From: a virus
IMG/VR virus record: IMGVR_UViG_3300042524_000351
Location: 1-56,967 of that record
Direction: 5' to 3' (one strand)
Length of the DNA: 56,967 nt
The notes under the pieces were generated by a model. The model was given only the letters and a program-made list of their open reading frames with translations, searched no databases and had not been told where the DNA came from. A program made the position numbers and the translations under genes. Positions 23,964 to 30,997 of the stretch are shown in pieces; positions within the stretch are counted from its first letter, which is position 1; each line of letters begins with the position of its first letter.

Positions 23964-24521
23964 ATGAGTTATCACTTACACACTAAGCGCGGATACTCCT
24001 TCCCTGGAGTGTCGAGCGCGATGCAGAAGGCGATCCGGCGCGGTGACGCAAAGCTGGCTGGCTATTGGGCACTCGAACTTTGGGCGAGCGGATTCGGCCA
24101 GTATGTCTGGCGGCGTCTGCTCACCGTGAGCGCGGAGGATTGTTGGGGAATCCTCACGGCGGAGGTCAAGGCGCTGCACGACAGCTACACCGAGATCAAC
24201 CGCAACAGTCCGGCGAAGACACCCAAAGGCCGCATCTTCATTTCCAAGGCTGTGATCCTGCTTTGCCTCGCCAAGAAGAGCCGCGACCCCGATCACCTTC
24301 AAAACTTCGTCTATGACCAGCAGGCTGGATTGGACCCTGAAACCCTCACCGATGAACTCGAACAGGCAGGCGAATACATCCCGATCCCTGACTACGCATA
24401 CGACTGCCACACGCCGCAGGGCCGCAAGATGGGCAAGACGAAAGCCGAGTTCTTCAAGGCAGAGCATGAAGCGCTCAATCCCTTCATTCCCGGCCTGTTC
24501 GATAACCTGATTGATTCCTGA
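23964..24521 (+). CDS. Stand-alone MgsA/RarA C-terminal-like protein
   Basis: A 185-residue protein. The region SAMQKAIRRGDAKLAGYWALELWASGFGQYVWRRL (in part) matches the helical C-terminal domain of the MgsA/RarA clamp-loader family, but the AAA+ part is absent here. RarA acts at stalled forks, so the phage protein may contact the clamp, SSB or the separate AAA+ protein at 29098-29721. An ACTGAC variant of the start-proximal box lies 19 nt before the ATG. It is co-oriented with the glycosyltransferase, 57 nt downstream. Confidence 0.6.
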   Translation: MSYHLHTKRGYSFPGVSSAMQKAIRRGDAKLAGYWALELWASGFGQYVWRRLLTVSAEDCWGILTAEVKALHDSYTEINRNSPAKTPKGRIFISKAVILLCLAKKSRDPDHLQNFVYDQQAGLDPETLTDELEQAGEYIPIPDYAYDCHTPQGRKMGKTKAEFFKAEHEALNPFIPGLFDNLIDS

Positions 24522-24544
24522 TAAACCACCAACCCCGAGATCCT

Positions 24545-24826
24545 ATGGGCATACACCTGATGCAACCCCGCTTCCCGCTTGGGAAGATTTACGCCACACC
24601 CGGAGCGCTTGCGCTGGATGTGGACCTGACGAAATACCTCCACCGTCACCATTGCGGCGATTGGGGCGAAGCGCTCTGCGCCGAAGACAAGCAGGCGAAC
24701 GAGCATTCGCTCAAGGATGGCACCCGCCTGCTGAGTTGTTATCGCACCACTGGCGGCGACCGTCTCTACATCATCACCGAGCATGATCGGAGCATGACGA
24801 CCTTGTTGCTGCCCAGCGAATACTGA
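24545..24826 (+). CDS. Conserved small protein of the plasmid/phage type
   Basis: A 93-residue protein with the layout GKIYATPGALALDVDL, RHHCGDWGEAL, DGTRLLSCYRT and LYIITEHDRSMTTLLLPSEY. I recognise this as a widespread uncharacterised protein found on plasmids and phages, sometimes mislabelled as a type I restriction subunit. Function unknown. Its stop is followed 9 nt later by the second dispersed repeat (24836). Confidence 0.65.
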   Translation: MGIHLMQPRFPLGKIYATPGALALDVDLTKYLHRHHCGDWGEALCAEDKQANEHSLKDGTRLLSCYRTTGGDRLYIITEHDRSMTTLLLPSEY

Positions 24827-24835
24827 TGCGGCTCC

Positions 24836-25037
24836 GTTCAATCCGTATGCCAACGGTGCATTTCAGCGCCTAACGGCAGACTAACAAACGCGGATGGTGG
24901 ATGTGAGGGCCGACCATATTGCCATCCCTTGTGCGGGGGTCGTGTGTCCCTACGCCTGATTACGCGGCAATAAATCGCTCTGAAAAATGGTGCGGATGGC
25001 ACGCGACAAACGACGAAATTGACTGGCAGGAAGGAGG
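24836..25037. repeat. Dispersed intergenic repeat, copy 2, with leader of the ligase gene
   Basis: GTTCAATCCG (24836-24845), CTAACGG (24870-24876) and the 22-bp block at 24915-24936 match copy 1. The second half (about 24983-25050), including GCGACAAA, the GGCAGGAAGGAGG ribosome site and the first codons ATGTCGGAACGC, matches copy 3 before the amidoligase. The very strong ribosome site fixes the ligase start. This 202-nt gap otherwise holds no gene. Confidence 0.65.
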
Positions 25038-25955
25038 ATGTCGGAACGCACAACCCTCCGACCCACAGACACCATGAATGCCATTACCAAGCCAATGCTC
25101 GCCTCTAAGTGTGAGCGCCCCGACCTGCTCCCATTCCCCGTGCTCGCCACGCCCAAGCTCGACGGCATCCGCTGTCTCAAGCTCCGCGGCAAGGCGCTCA
25201 CGCGATCATTCAAACCAATCTCCAACCGATTCGCCCGCGAGTGGATCGAAGCCAACCTACCCGACGGCGTGGACGGCGAACTCATGCTGCGCGACGGCAC
25301 GTTCAGTGAAACCACCAGCGCGATTGGCCGTCGTGACGGCACACCTGACTTCGTCTTCCATATCTTCGATCACGTCATCGGCTCCATCGATTCTCCGTAT
25401 CACGAACGGATGGCTCATCTAGCCGAACTGCCTGATTCGGTACGCATCGTGAAGGTTCTGCCAATCCTCATACGCAACGTCGCCGAACTGACCACATACG
25501 AGGAAGAGTGCATCGCCGCCGGATACGAGGGTGTGATGGTCCGCACGCCGCATTCACCCTATAAGTGTGGACGTTCGACGGAGCGCGAAGCGTGGTTGCT
25601 CAAGATCAAACGCTTCGAGGATGCCGAAGCCGTGGTGCTTGAGCCTTACGAGGGCATGACCAATCAGAACGCCGCCGAACAGGACGCCTTCGGCAGAACG
25701 AAACGCAGCCTCGCCCAGGCTGGCATGATTGGCCGGGGAGAACTCGGCGGGTTCATTGTCCGCCACCTTTCGACCGGCGTGGAATTTCGGCTCGGATACA
25801 ACCATGTCGTCGGCGGCATCGACCGGGTGACTCTCTGGATGAAACGCGAAACCCTGATTGGCCGCGTGGTGAAGTTCAGCCACCAGCCAAGCGGTGCGAA
25901 AGAGGCACCACGGTTTCCGAAATTCATCGGCTTTCGGGAAGCATGGGACATGTGA
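25038..25955 (+). CDS. ATP-dependent DNA ligase
   Basis: A 305-residue T7-type ligase that seals nicks using ATP. Nucleotidyltransferase motif I is K40 in ATPKLDGIR. Motif III-like DGELM, motif IV EGVMVR and motif V LLKIKRFEDAEAV follow in order, then an OB-fold C-terminus (VVKFSHQPSG...FRE). The strong GGAAGGAGG site upstream selects the MSER start; an ATG at 25074 is an alternative closer to the conserved region. It probably joins Okazaki fragments in replication led by the polymerase at 36301-40710. Confidence 0.85.
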   Translation: MSERTTLRPTDTMNAITKPMLASKCERPDLLPFPVLATPKLDGIRCLKLRGKALTRSFKPISNRFAREWIEANLPDGVDGELMLRDGTFSETTSAIGRRDGTPDFVFHIFDHVIGSIDSPYHERMAHLAELPDSVRIVKVLPILIRNVAELTTYEEECIAAGYEGVMVRTPHSPYKCGRSTEREAWLLKIKRFEDAEAVVLEPYEGMTNQNAAEQDAFGRTKRSLAQAGMIGRGELGGFIVRHLSTGVEFRLGYNHVVGGIDRVTLWMKRETLIGRVVKFSHQPSGAKEAPRFPKFIGFREAWDM

Positions 25956-25966
25956 TTTACGGCCCT

Positions 25967-26079
25967 GTTCAATCCGCATGCCAATGGCATCTAACGGTTT
26001 AAAATGGCTGATAAAAATGGTGCGAATTGGCGTGCGGATGGTGCGCGACAAACGACGCGGGTGGCTGGCAGGAAGGAGG
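25967..26079. repeat. Dispersed intergenic repeat, copy 3, with leader of the amidoligase gene
   Basis: GTTCAATCCG (25967-25976) and CTAACGG (25991-25997) bracket the perfect inverted repeat ATGCCA-A-TGGCAT. The central 22-bp block of copies 1 and 2 is missing. From about 26014 it matches copy 2: AAAAATGGTGCG, GCGACAAACGACG, and the GGCAGGAAGGAGG ribosome site. Copy 3 starts 12 nt after the ligase stop. Confidence 0.65.
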
Positions 26080-27081
26080 ATGTCGGAACGCGCCACTCAT
26101 TGGCTCACCGGCCTCAGATTCCAACCAGATCCACAAATGAAGCCACAAGATCCCCAAGCCGAATCCATCACCTTCGGAGTTGAACTCGAAACCACCATCC
26201 CCGCCACCTCGGGAGTCGTAGTTGGTCCCTACCACGGTGGCAGCACGGTGCGCAACGGAGCGCATGTAGGAACCAATCTGCCCCTTGTGGCTCCGACCTA
26301 CAATGGCTCCCACTGGAAAGCCGAGCGCGACGGTTCCATCCGCGTCAACCCGGGCCGCATGGCCTGTGAGTTTGTTTCACCCATCCTCCAAGGCGGCGAC
26401 GGGGTGGAGCACCTGCTCCAATTCGTCGATTGGGCCAAAGTAATCGGGGCGAACGTGAACGGCTCATGCGGCGTCCATATCACAGTGGGCGTCAAATCCA
26501 TCATCGGCACGGACGACCCGCAAGCCATGAGCGAATACGGACGCAAGCTCGCCCACATCGCACGGTGGCACGCCATGAGCCTCTACGGCCAAACGGGAAC
26601 CGGACGCCACCTGAACCGATACAGCCACACTCTCGGCGACGATGTGGGAACACTGGTTCGCCAGATGGAACGCAACAGCAACCCTGCCAGGAAAGCCGAC
26701 GCCGCCAGCCGGTGCGGACGCGGGATGATCAATTTCAAAAAGCTCTTCACCCACGGAGTCATCGAATTTCGGGTCTTCGCGGGCACACTCAATCGCCACA
26801 AGCTCTTGCACCACCTTGCCACGGTGTTGGGCCTTTGCCGCCGCGCCGCCGAACTCGAATGCCTCGGTGCCTTCACGAAGAACAAGTCGCAGACGAAGCG
26901 CACGGCTACGGCGAAGGACGCACTCCGCTTTCTCTGGGATTACCTCGGATGGACCGGATCAAAGCGCCCCGTCGCCCTGGGTCTGGTCGGCCCCCTGCAT
27001 TCGGAGTTCAAGCACTACCGGAAGATCGCCGACCGGATGTGCCGCCGCTTCGATTCCCGCTTTCCCTACGCCAACCTCTAA
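26080..27081 (+). CDS. Putative amidoligase
   Basis: A 333-residue protein from the ATG after a strong GGAAGGAGG site; an internal ATG at 26137 gives 314 residues starting nearer the conserved core. FGVELET, W..ERDGSI, CEFVSPIL and NGSCGVHITV occur in the order seen in the amidoligase_2 family (glutamine-synthetase-like ATP-dependent ligases forming amide or peptide bonds). GVIEFRVFAGTL matches the family's late strand. It is followed after 13 nt by a class II amidotransferase, a pairing known for this family. The substrate is unknown; it could be a protein tail, peptide or modified base. Confidence 0.65.
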   Translation: MSERATHWLTGLRFQPDPQMKPQDPQAESITFGVELETTIPATSGVVVGPYHGGSTVRNGAHVGTNLPLVAPTYNGSHWKAERDGSIRVNPGRMACEFVSPILQGGDGVEHLLQFVDWAKVIGANVNGSCGVHITVGVKSIIGTDDPQAMSEYGRKLAHIARWHAMSLYGQTGTGRHLNRYSHTLGDDVGTLVRQMERNSNPARKADAASRCGRGMINFKKLFTHGVIEFRVFAGTLNRHKLLHHLATVLGLCRRAAELECLGAFTKNKSQTKRTATAKDALRFLWDYLGWTGSKRPVALGLVGPLHSEFKHYRKIADRMCRRFDSRFPYANL

Positions 27082-27094
27082 CCAAACGAAAACC

Positions 27095-27736
27095 ATGTGT
27101 GTAATCCTAGTATGCCCCGCCGATGTGCGGCCTGATAGAAAAACCATTGATGCCTGCCACGAAGCGAACCCTCACGGTGCCGGTGTGGCGTGGCGGGAGG
27201 ATGGAGTGGTGCGTTGGTTCAAGGGACTCGAACCCGATGAACTAGCAAACCTGATCGCCGGACTCGACGGTGAAATCGTGATCCACTTCCGGTGGGCGAG
27301 CGTGGGGGAGGTCACGCCGAAACTGTGCCACCCGTTCCCAGTTTCCGCGAAAGCCACAACCCGCCTGTCCGGCAATGCCCGCGCCGTGCTGTTCCACAAC
27401 GGGACATGGAGCCAGTGGCGCGAGACCCTGCGGCGGATGCCCCGGCACCGGATACCCGACGGCCTGTTGTCTGATACCCGCGTTGCCGCGTCCGTGGTCG
27501 ATCTCTGCGGCATGGACACGCTCGACCGGCTTCCGGGCAGGTGGGTGTTCTTCGACCGCGATTTCACCGAACTCTACGGCGACTGGCGCGAGTGGCGCGG
27601 CATGCATGCGAGCAACCTCGGATTCACCTACGGCCTGAACACGCGACCCACTCTTTTTGCGCCAAAGCATACGCAGTCTGCGGATAGCCAGCCCTATCTC
27701 GATTTCTCGGACACCTGCGGCAACTCGGACACCTGA
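27095..27736 (+). CDS. Class II (Ntn-type) glutamine amidotransferase
   Basis: A 213-residue protein starting MCVIL, with Cys2 as the N-terminal nucleophile of Ntn amidotransferases after Met removal. HGAGVAWRE, HFRWASVG and LFHNGTWSQW follow as the usual GAT-II strand motifs (NPHGAG; HxRWA; HNG). It would release ammonia from glutamine. Its place 13 nt after the amidoligase suggests the two work on one substrate. The start is set by MC. A near-palindrome (27668-27686) lies in its 3' end. Confidence 0.75.
   Translation: MCVILVCPADVRPDRKTIDACHEANPHGAGVAWREDGVVRWFKGLEPDELANLIAGLDGEIVIHFRWASVGEVTPKLCHPFPVSAKATTRLSGNARAVLFHNGTWSQWRETLRRMPRHRIPDGLLSDTRVAASVVDLCGMDTLDRLPGRWVFFDRDFTELYGDWREWRGMHASNLGFTYGLNTRPTLFAPKHTQSADSQPYLDFSDTCGNSDT
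27668..27686. promoter_or_regulatory. Candidate operator O3
   Basis: CATACGCAG-T-CTGCGGATA, a near-palindrome inside the amidotransferase 3' end. It shares ATACGCAG and CTGCGGATAG with the site at 42091-42109. It may control the short genes beginning at 27768. Confidence 0.4.
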
Positions 27737-27767
27737 GCCAGCCGCATGTGCCCACTCCAACGAAACC

Positions 27768-28208
27768 ATGAACCAAAAAACAGATACCATGAAGACCATG
27801 ACCAAACCAGTCGTGCAGATCGGATACCCCGTGAACCGCACGTTCCACCCCGCCTTTGAAATCGACGCCCATGCCTTGTTGTGGGCGAGCGCCAAGGGAC
27901 GGGACTTCATCCCCGCCATCGCGACCATAGGCCGCAAGAGCTATCAGAATAGACCTTTGCGCAAGGAACCGCTGCCGGACGCCCGCAAGTATCCGGTGCT
28001 GCGCGAACGCATCGGCTATTGGGAAACCGCACTAGAACTCGATGATCCACAAATCCTGCTAGAAGCCGCTGTGACTTCTGCGCTCAACAGCTTCCATGAC
28101 CTGATGGGAGAGAACCCGCTGGCGGCAGACCCACAAAAGTTCGTCGCCACCATCACTCAGGCCGCCTGCGAATGGGCGCAAGAATGCTTCAACACCGAAC
28201 AGCCATGA
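27768..28208 (+). CDS. Hypothetical protein
   Basis: About 146 residues (or 139 from ATG 27789). It has a conserved-looking PVVQIGYPVNRTFHPAFEID start and a central region rich in Ala and Leu. No motif recognised. Its TGA overlaps the ATG of the next gene, starting a run of four overlapping junctions that ends with the AAA+ gene. Confidence 0.55.
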   Translation: MNQKTDTMKTMTKPVVQIGYPVNRTFHPAFEIDAHALLWASAKGRDFIPAIATIGRKSYQNRPLRKEPLPDARKYPVLRERIGYWETALELDDPQILLEAAVTSALNSFHDLMGENPLAADPQKFVATITQAACEWAQECFNTEQP

Positions 28209-28444
28209 AAGCCACGATCCAATTCTCACCGATGCTGGTCGGTTCGCCACGCGAGGATCACCAGCACCTCTACACCGAGCAGGAACTGGCTGATTACCTG
28301 CGGATCTGTCGCCGTCAGCTCTACTCGTGGCGTATGAGCGGACTCATTCCCTACATCAAAATTGGCAAAGCAGTGAGATTCCGCCTCGCCGATGTCGAAG
28401 CCGTTCTCGCAACCCTCACCATTCAACACGAACCAATACCATGA
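28205..28444 (+). CDS. Excisionase-type HTH protein (HTH_17)
   Basis: A 79-residue winged-helix DNA-binding protein: YTEQELADYLRICRRQLYSWRMSGLIPYIKIGKAVRFRLADVEAVL (quoted in parts). It is a clear paralogue of the gene at 56378-56578, the fragment at 55279-55425, and the N-terminus of 43844-44488. Overlapping start (ATGA at 28205-28208) and stop (28441-28444) place it in a coupled operon. It may be a recombination directionality factor or a local repressor. Confidence 0.75.
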   Translation: MKATIQFSPMLVGSPREDHQHLYTEQELADYLRICRRQLYSWRMSGLIPYIKIGKAVRFRLADVEAVLATLTIQHEPIP

Positions 28445-28941
28445 AACGCACATACAAACTGATAGCAAGCCGTGGAAACGAGATCGTCTTTGATGACCGT
28501 CTCCAAGCGGACAGCCCCCGCGATGCACGCCGGGAAATGAAGAAGCTGCTGGGCCTCGAAAGCCTGAGCGGAATCGTGTATTCCATCACCGAGATTCCCG
28601 TGGAGATGATCCGCGAGATCGTGGACGCCAGGATTGCTGAACTTGCCGGCGGAGCGCCGATTCAAACTCCGGTGCCCGCTGATGTGGAGTCTCTGGTGAT
28701 GGACCGCTTGAAACCGATACTCCGCCGACTGGCAGCATTGGAGCAGATGCCGAATGAACCCGAGCGTCCTACCCGCTTCGATCCGCTAGCCATCCTGCCG
28801 GACACGCCACCGGAGCCGGACTGGAATCTGGTTCGCCGCCACTTCCGCCGCTACGGGGATCCGCGCAAGACGGCGGAGAAATACGGCCTGAACCTGCGCG
28901 ACCTGAACACACGCGCCAGAAGGGAGGGATGGTCAGCATGA
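28441..28941 (+). CDS. Hypothetical phage protein
   Basis: A 166-residue protein with an N-terminal beta region (YKLIASRGNEIVFDD), a helical middle and a C-terminal segment (WNLVRRHFRRYGDPRKTAEKYGLNLRDLNTRARREGW) with helix-turn-helix character that may bind DNA. No family recognised. It overlaps both neighbours by ATGA. Confidence 0.55.
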   Translation: MKRTYKLIASRGNEIVFDDRLQADSPRDARREMKKLLGLESLSGIVYSITEIPVEMIREIVDARIAELAGGAPIQTPVPADVESLVMDRLKPILRRLAALEQMPNEPERPTRFDPLAILPDTPPEPDWNLVRRHFRRYGDPRKTAEKYGLNLRDLNTRARREGWSA

Positions 28942-29108
28942 TCGAGGTCAAACGCTACCGGAAACCCGACGGCTACCCGTCACGATATTGGGCCGTGTAT
29001 GTCGATGGCGAGTTGCTGGCCGTGGTGCTTTACCGTAAGGGCGCAATGGCCATCGCCGATATTATCCTCAACACCCGTGTGGGAAAGGCGGCGAGTGATG
29101 CCGCGTAA
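28938..29108 (+). CDS. Small hypothetical protein (56 residues)
   Basis: A short gene starting at ATGA of the upstream stop and ending TAA at 29106-29108. The sequence begins MIEVKRYRKPDGYPSRYWAV and continues with a beta-strand and a helix (MAIADIILNTRVG). It overlaps the AAA+ gene by 11 nt. Its position inside a fully coupled operon is the best evidence that it is real. Confidence 0.65.
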   Translation: MIEVKRYRKPDGYPSRYWAVYVDGELLAVVLYRKGAMAIADIILNTRVGKAASDAA

Positions 29109-29721
29109 GCCACCGGTTGCGCCCACCTGCTTCGTCCCGTCCTGTCCTGCGGATTTCGTGGGGCAGGCGGGTAAGGTGGCGGAGGTGTTGATGCGTAAGG
29201 CCGAGCGTCTGCGGACGAATCCCGACCAACCGCTCAAGTTGCTTGTGTCCGGCGCTCCCGGTATCGGCAAGACGAGCTTGGTGAACATGATCGCCCGCAC
29301 TCTCGCCAACCACCCCGTCGCCATCGAGGACGTGAACGGCAAGGAAGTGGGACTCGAACTCGCCCGCGAATGGACGCGCTCACTCGCCTACGGATCGCTG
29401 TTCGGATCGTGGTCGGTCAAAGTGGTGAACGAACTCGACCGCTGCTCCAAGGACGCGCAGGACATGCTTCTCACGTATCTCGACCGGATGAAGCCAGGCC
29501 ACGCATTCCTCGGCACCACGAACCTCGACCTCGGCAGCCTGACCGAGCGATTCCAAACCCGATTCCAATCGGTCCGACTCCAGCCCCCTGATAACGAGGT
29601 TCTCGCGGCATTCCTCGCGAGGCGGTGGGCTGTCCCTATCGCCACCACCCGGATGATTGCGGCCGGGGCAGCAGGGAACGTCAGGGCGGCGATGGCGGAC
29701 TTGGAGATGTGGCTTGGATGA
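29098..29721 (+). CDS. AAA+ ATPase, clamp-loader-like
   Basis: A 207-residue AAA+ module: Walker A GAPGIGKTS, Walker B-like VVNELDRCSKDAQDMLLTYLD, sensor 1 FLGTTNLD, and a short lid (AAGAAGNVRAAMADLEMWLG). The helix after Walker B (SKDAQDMLL...) resembles the RFC/DnaX small-subunit family, in which a loader reads the trapped template. The MgsA-C-like gene at 23964 lacks an AAA+ part, so a split RarA-like pair is possible. The start ATG overlaps the previous gene. Confidence 0.75.
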   Translation: MPRKPPVAPTCFVPSCPADFVGQAGKVAEVLMRKAERLRTNPDQPLKLLVSGAPGIGKTSLVNMIARTLANHPVAIEDVNGKEVGLELAREWTRSLAYGSLFGSWSVKVVNELDRCSKDAQDMLLTYLDRMKPGHAFLGTTNLDLGSLTERFQTRFQSVRLQPPDNEVLAAFLARRWAVPIATTRMIAAGAAGNVRAAMADLEMWLG

Positions 29722-29768
29722 CTGATTCAGAGTGTGCTAACAGGCCCTGCTTTCACTTGGTCTGACGT

Positions 29769-30092
29769 TCAGAAATCAACCTTGGCGTCATGGCTTTTGC
29801 TCCAAATCGGACAGCCAATCTGCCCCCTAAGAACTTTTGCGGCAAATTCAAGTGCAGCTACGAATGTCTCAGCCTCGTGGTCGCCACCGAGCGCTATTTC
29901 AATCTCTCGCGGTTGATCAAAAACTTTCCCATCAATCTTAACACACCAAGATGTCGCAGCTTCGTCGTGCAGTTTAATAAAGGTTCTACCGCCGTGCCCG
30001 TAATCGCCCCCTTGTGGGCAGTTCGACCCTGCCTCAACGGAGAGTATATTAGCGGCGGTGAATGTTTCTGAATATGCTTTTACTGTTGTCAT
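29769..30092 (-). CDS. Hypothetical protein
   Basis: A 107-residue acidic protein (MTTVKAYSETFTAANILSVEAGSN, then a Gly/His-rich stretch) on the opposite strand to the preceding operon. The composition is that of a soluble single-domain protein. No motif recognised. It lies at the border where base composition falls and the low-GC cargo begins. Confidence 0.5.
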   Translation of the reverse strand: MTTVKAYSETFTAANILSVEAGSNCPQGGDYGHGGRTFIKLHDEAATSWCVKIDGKVFDQPREIEIALGGDHEAETFVAALEFAAKVLRGQIGCPIWSKSHDAKVDF

Positions 30093-30132
30093 AGAATGAA
30101 TATGTGGTTCTTAATGGTTTAATGGGAATTGC

Positions 30133-30753
30133 TTATTTCTCCACGGCTAGTATACGATGGTATGCTGCATCCGACAAGAGTCCTGCGCCATGAAATGCTT
30201 TTGCCAAAGACACCTGCCGGTCGCCTATTTTGTCGTTCTTCTTGCGGTTTAGCGTCAGGGGCATCAGCTCTAAATTTGCGATCACATTATCAAGTTCCGG
30301 TGCTACGGCCCGTGGGATGATGTGATCCACCGAAAGCACCTCACCGGCATACGGACCTTTCCTTACGGTCGCCGTCTTCCCATGTCTCATATCGTCTAGG
30401 TCTGCTGGCGTGGTGGAACCAAGGCGTTCCAGAATCGTGACATTACGGACCATTGCCGCCGAAGTCAGACGGCCCTTTTCGGTGCCACCCCAACCGATAC
30501 TTTCAATGGCACTATCTGCCACCTTGGCAGGATCCTGCCCGTTCACTTTGGCTTGCCACAGAATCTCGGTGACCTTCTGGATTCTCGAATTGGCTCCTCT
30601 GTCCCCAAGCGTGGCGAGCTTGGCCGGGTCAATGAGGGGGTGGATGAGTAAGGCAGCGTCATTGGTCTTTGTCGAAGCAACCGGACGGCCGCAGCAAGGG
30701 AGGAAGAGGCAGAGGGAAAGAAGCAAGAGAGGGCGAAGCATCTGGATTGTCAT
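30133..30753 (-). CDS. Lipoprotein with HNH-type nuclease domain
   Basis: A 206-residue protein. The first 21 residues are a lipoprotein signal (MTIQMLRPLLLLSLCLFLPC then Cys). The C-terminal domain has LSVDHIIPRAVAPELDNV and ANLELMPLTLNRKKNDKIG, a beta-beta-alpha-metal HNH motif of the DHI-P..N-N-K type. An exported nuclease anchored at the membrane is uncommon; it could cut incoming DNA or act in the periplasm. The start was chosen at the signal peptide (an ATG at 30741 is also possible). It is divergent from the DprA-like operon with a 244-bp gap. Confidence 0.65.
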   Translation of the reverse strand: MTIQMLRPLLLLSLCLFLPCCGRPVASTKTNDAALLIHPLIDPAKLATLGDRGANSRIQKVTEILWQAKVNGQDPAKVADSAIESIGWGGTEKGRLTSAAMVRNVTILERLGSTTPADLDDMRHGKTATVRKGPYAGEVLSVDHIIPRAVAPELDNVIANLELMPLTLNRKKNDKIGDRQVSLAKAFHGAGLLSDAAYHRILAVEK

Positions 30754-30997
30754 AATCGTATCTACAATGGTATTGCAGTTCAATTGTTGTTCTGGCAAAA
30801 AATGATCACCTTTGATGCCTCCACCTTTTTCAGTCGCGCACCAAGTCGCGGAAGAGGAGGCTGGCAAAGCGTTTGAAGCTCAATAACAGCTTCTGAGCCT
30901 GGCTGAAGTTGCCGGATACGTCAGTCCGTTGCCCATAAGTCGGAGTTCTTCGACTCAAACCGCTTGATTTTCTGCCTTTGGTCAGAGATTATCGCTC
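30754..30997. other. Divergent intergenic region
   Basis: This 244-bp gap lies between the HNH lipoprotein (minus) and the DprA-like gene (plus). It must hold both promoters. I see no strong -35/-10 pair, repeat or RNA gene. The minus-strand frame stays open into it but without a good start. Confidence 0.4.

Noticed and set aside
1519-25997. Dispersed repeats as integron attC sites
   Set aside because: GCCTAAC and TAACAAACGC look like attC pieces and the repeats follow gene ends, but the required pair of RYYYAAC and GTTRRRY ends with an imperfect stem between them is not present, and no integron integrase is in the window.
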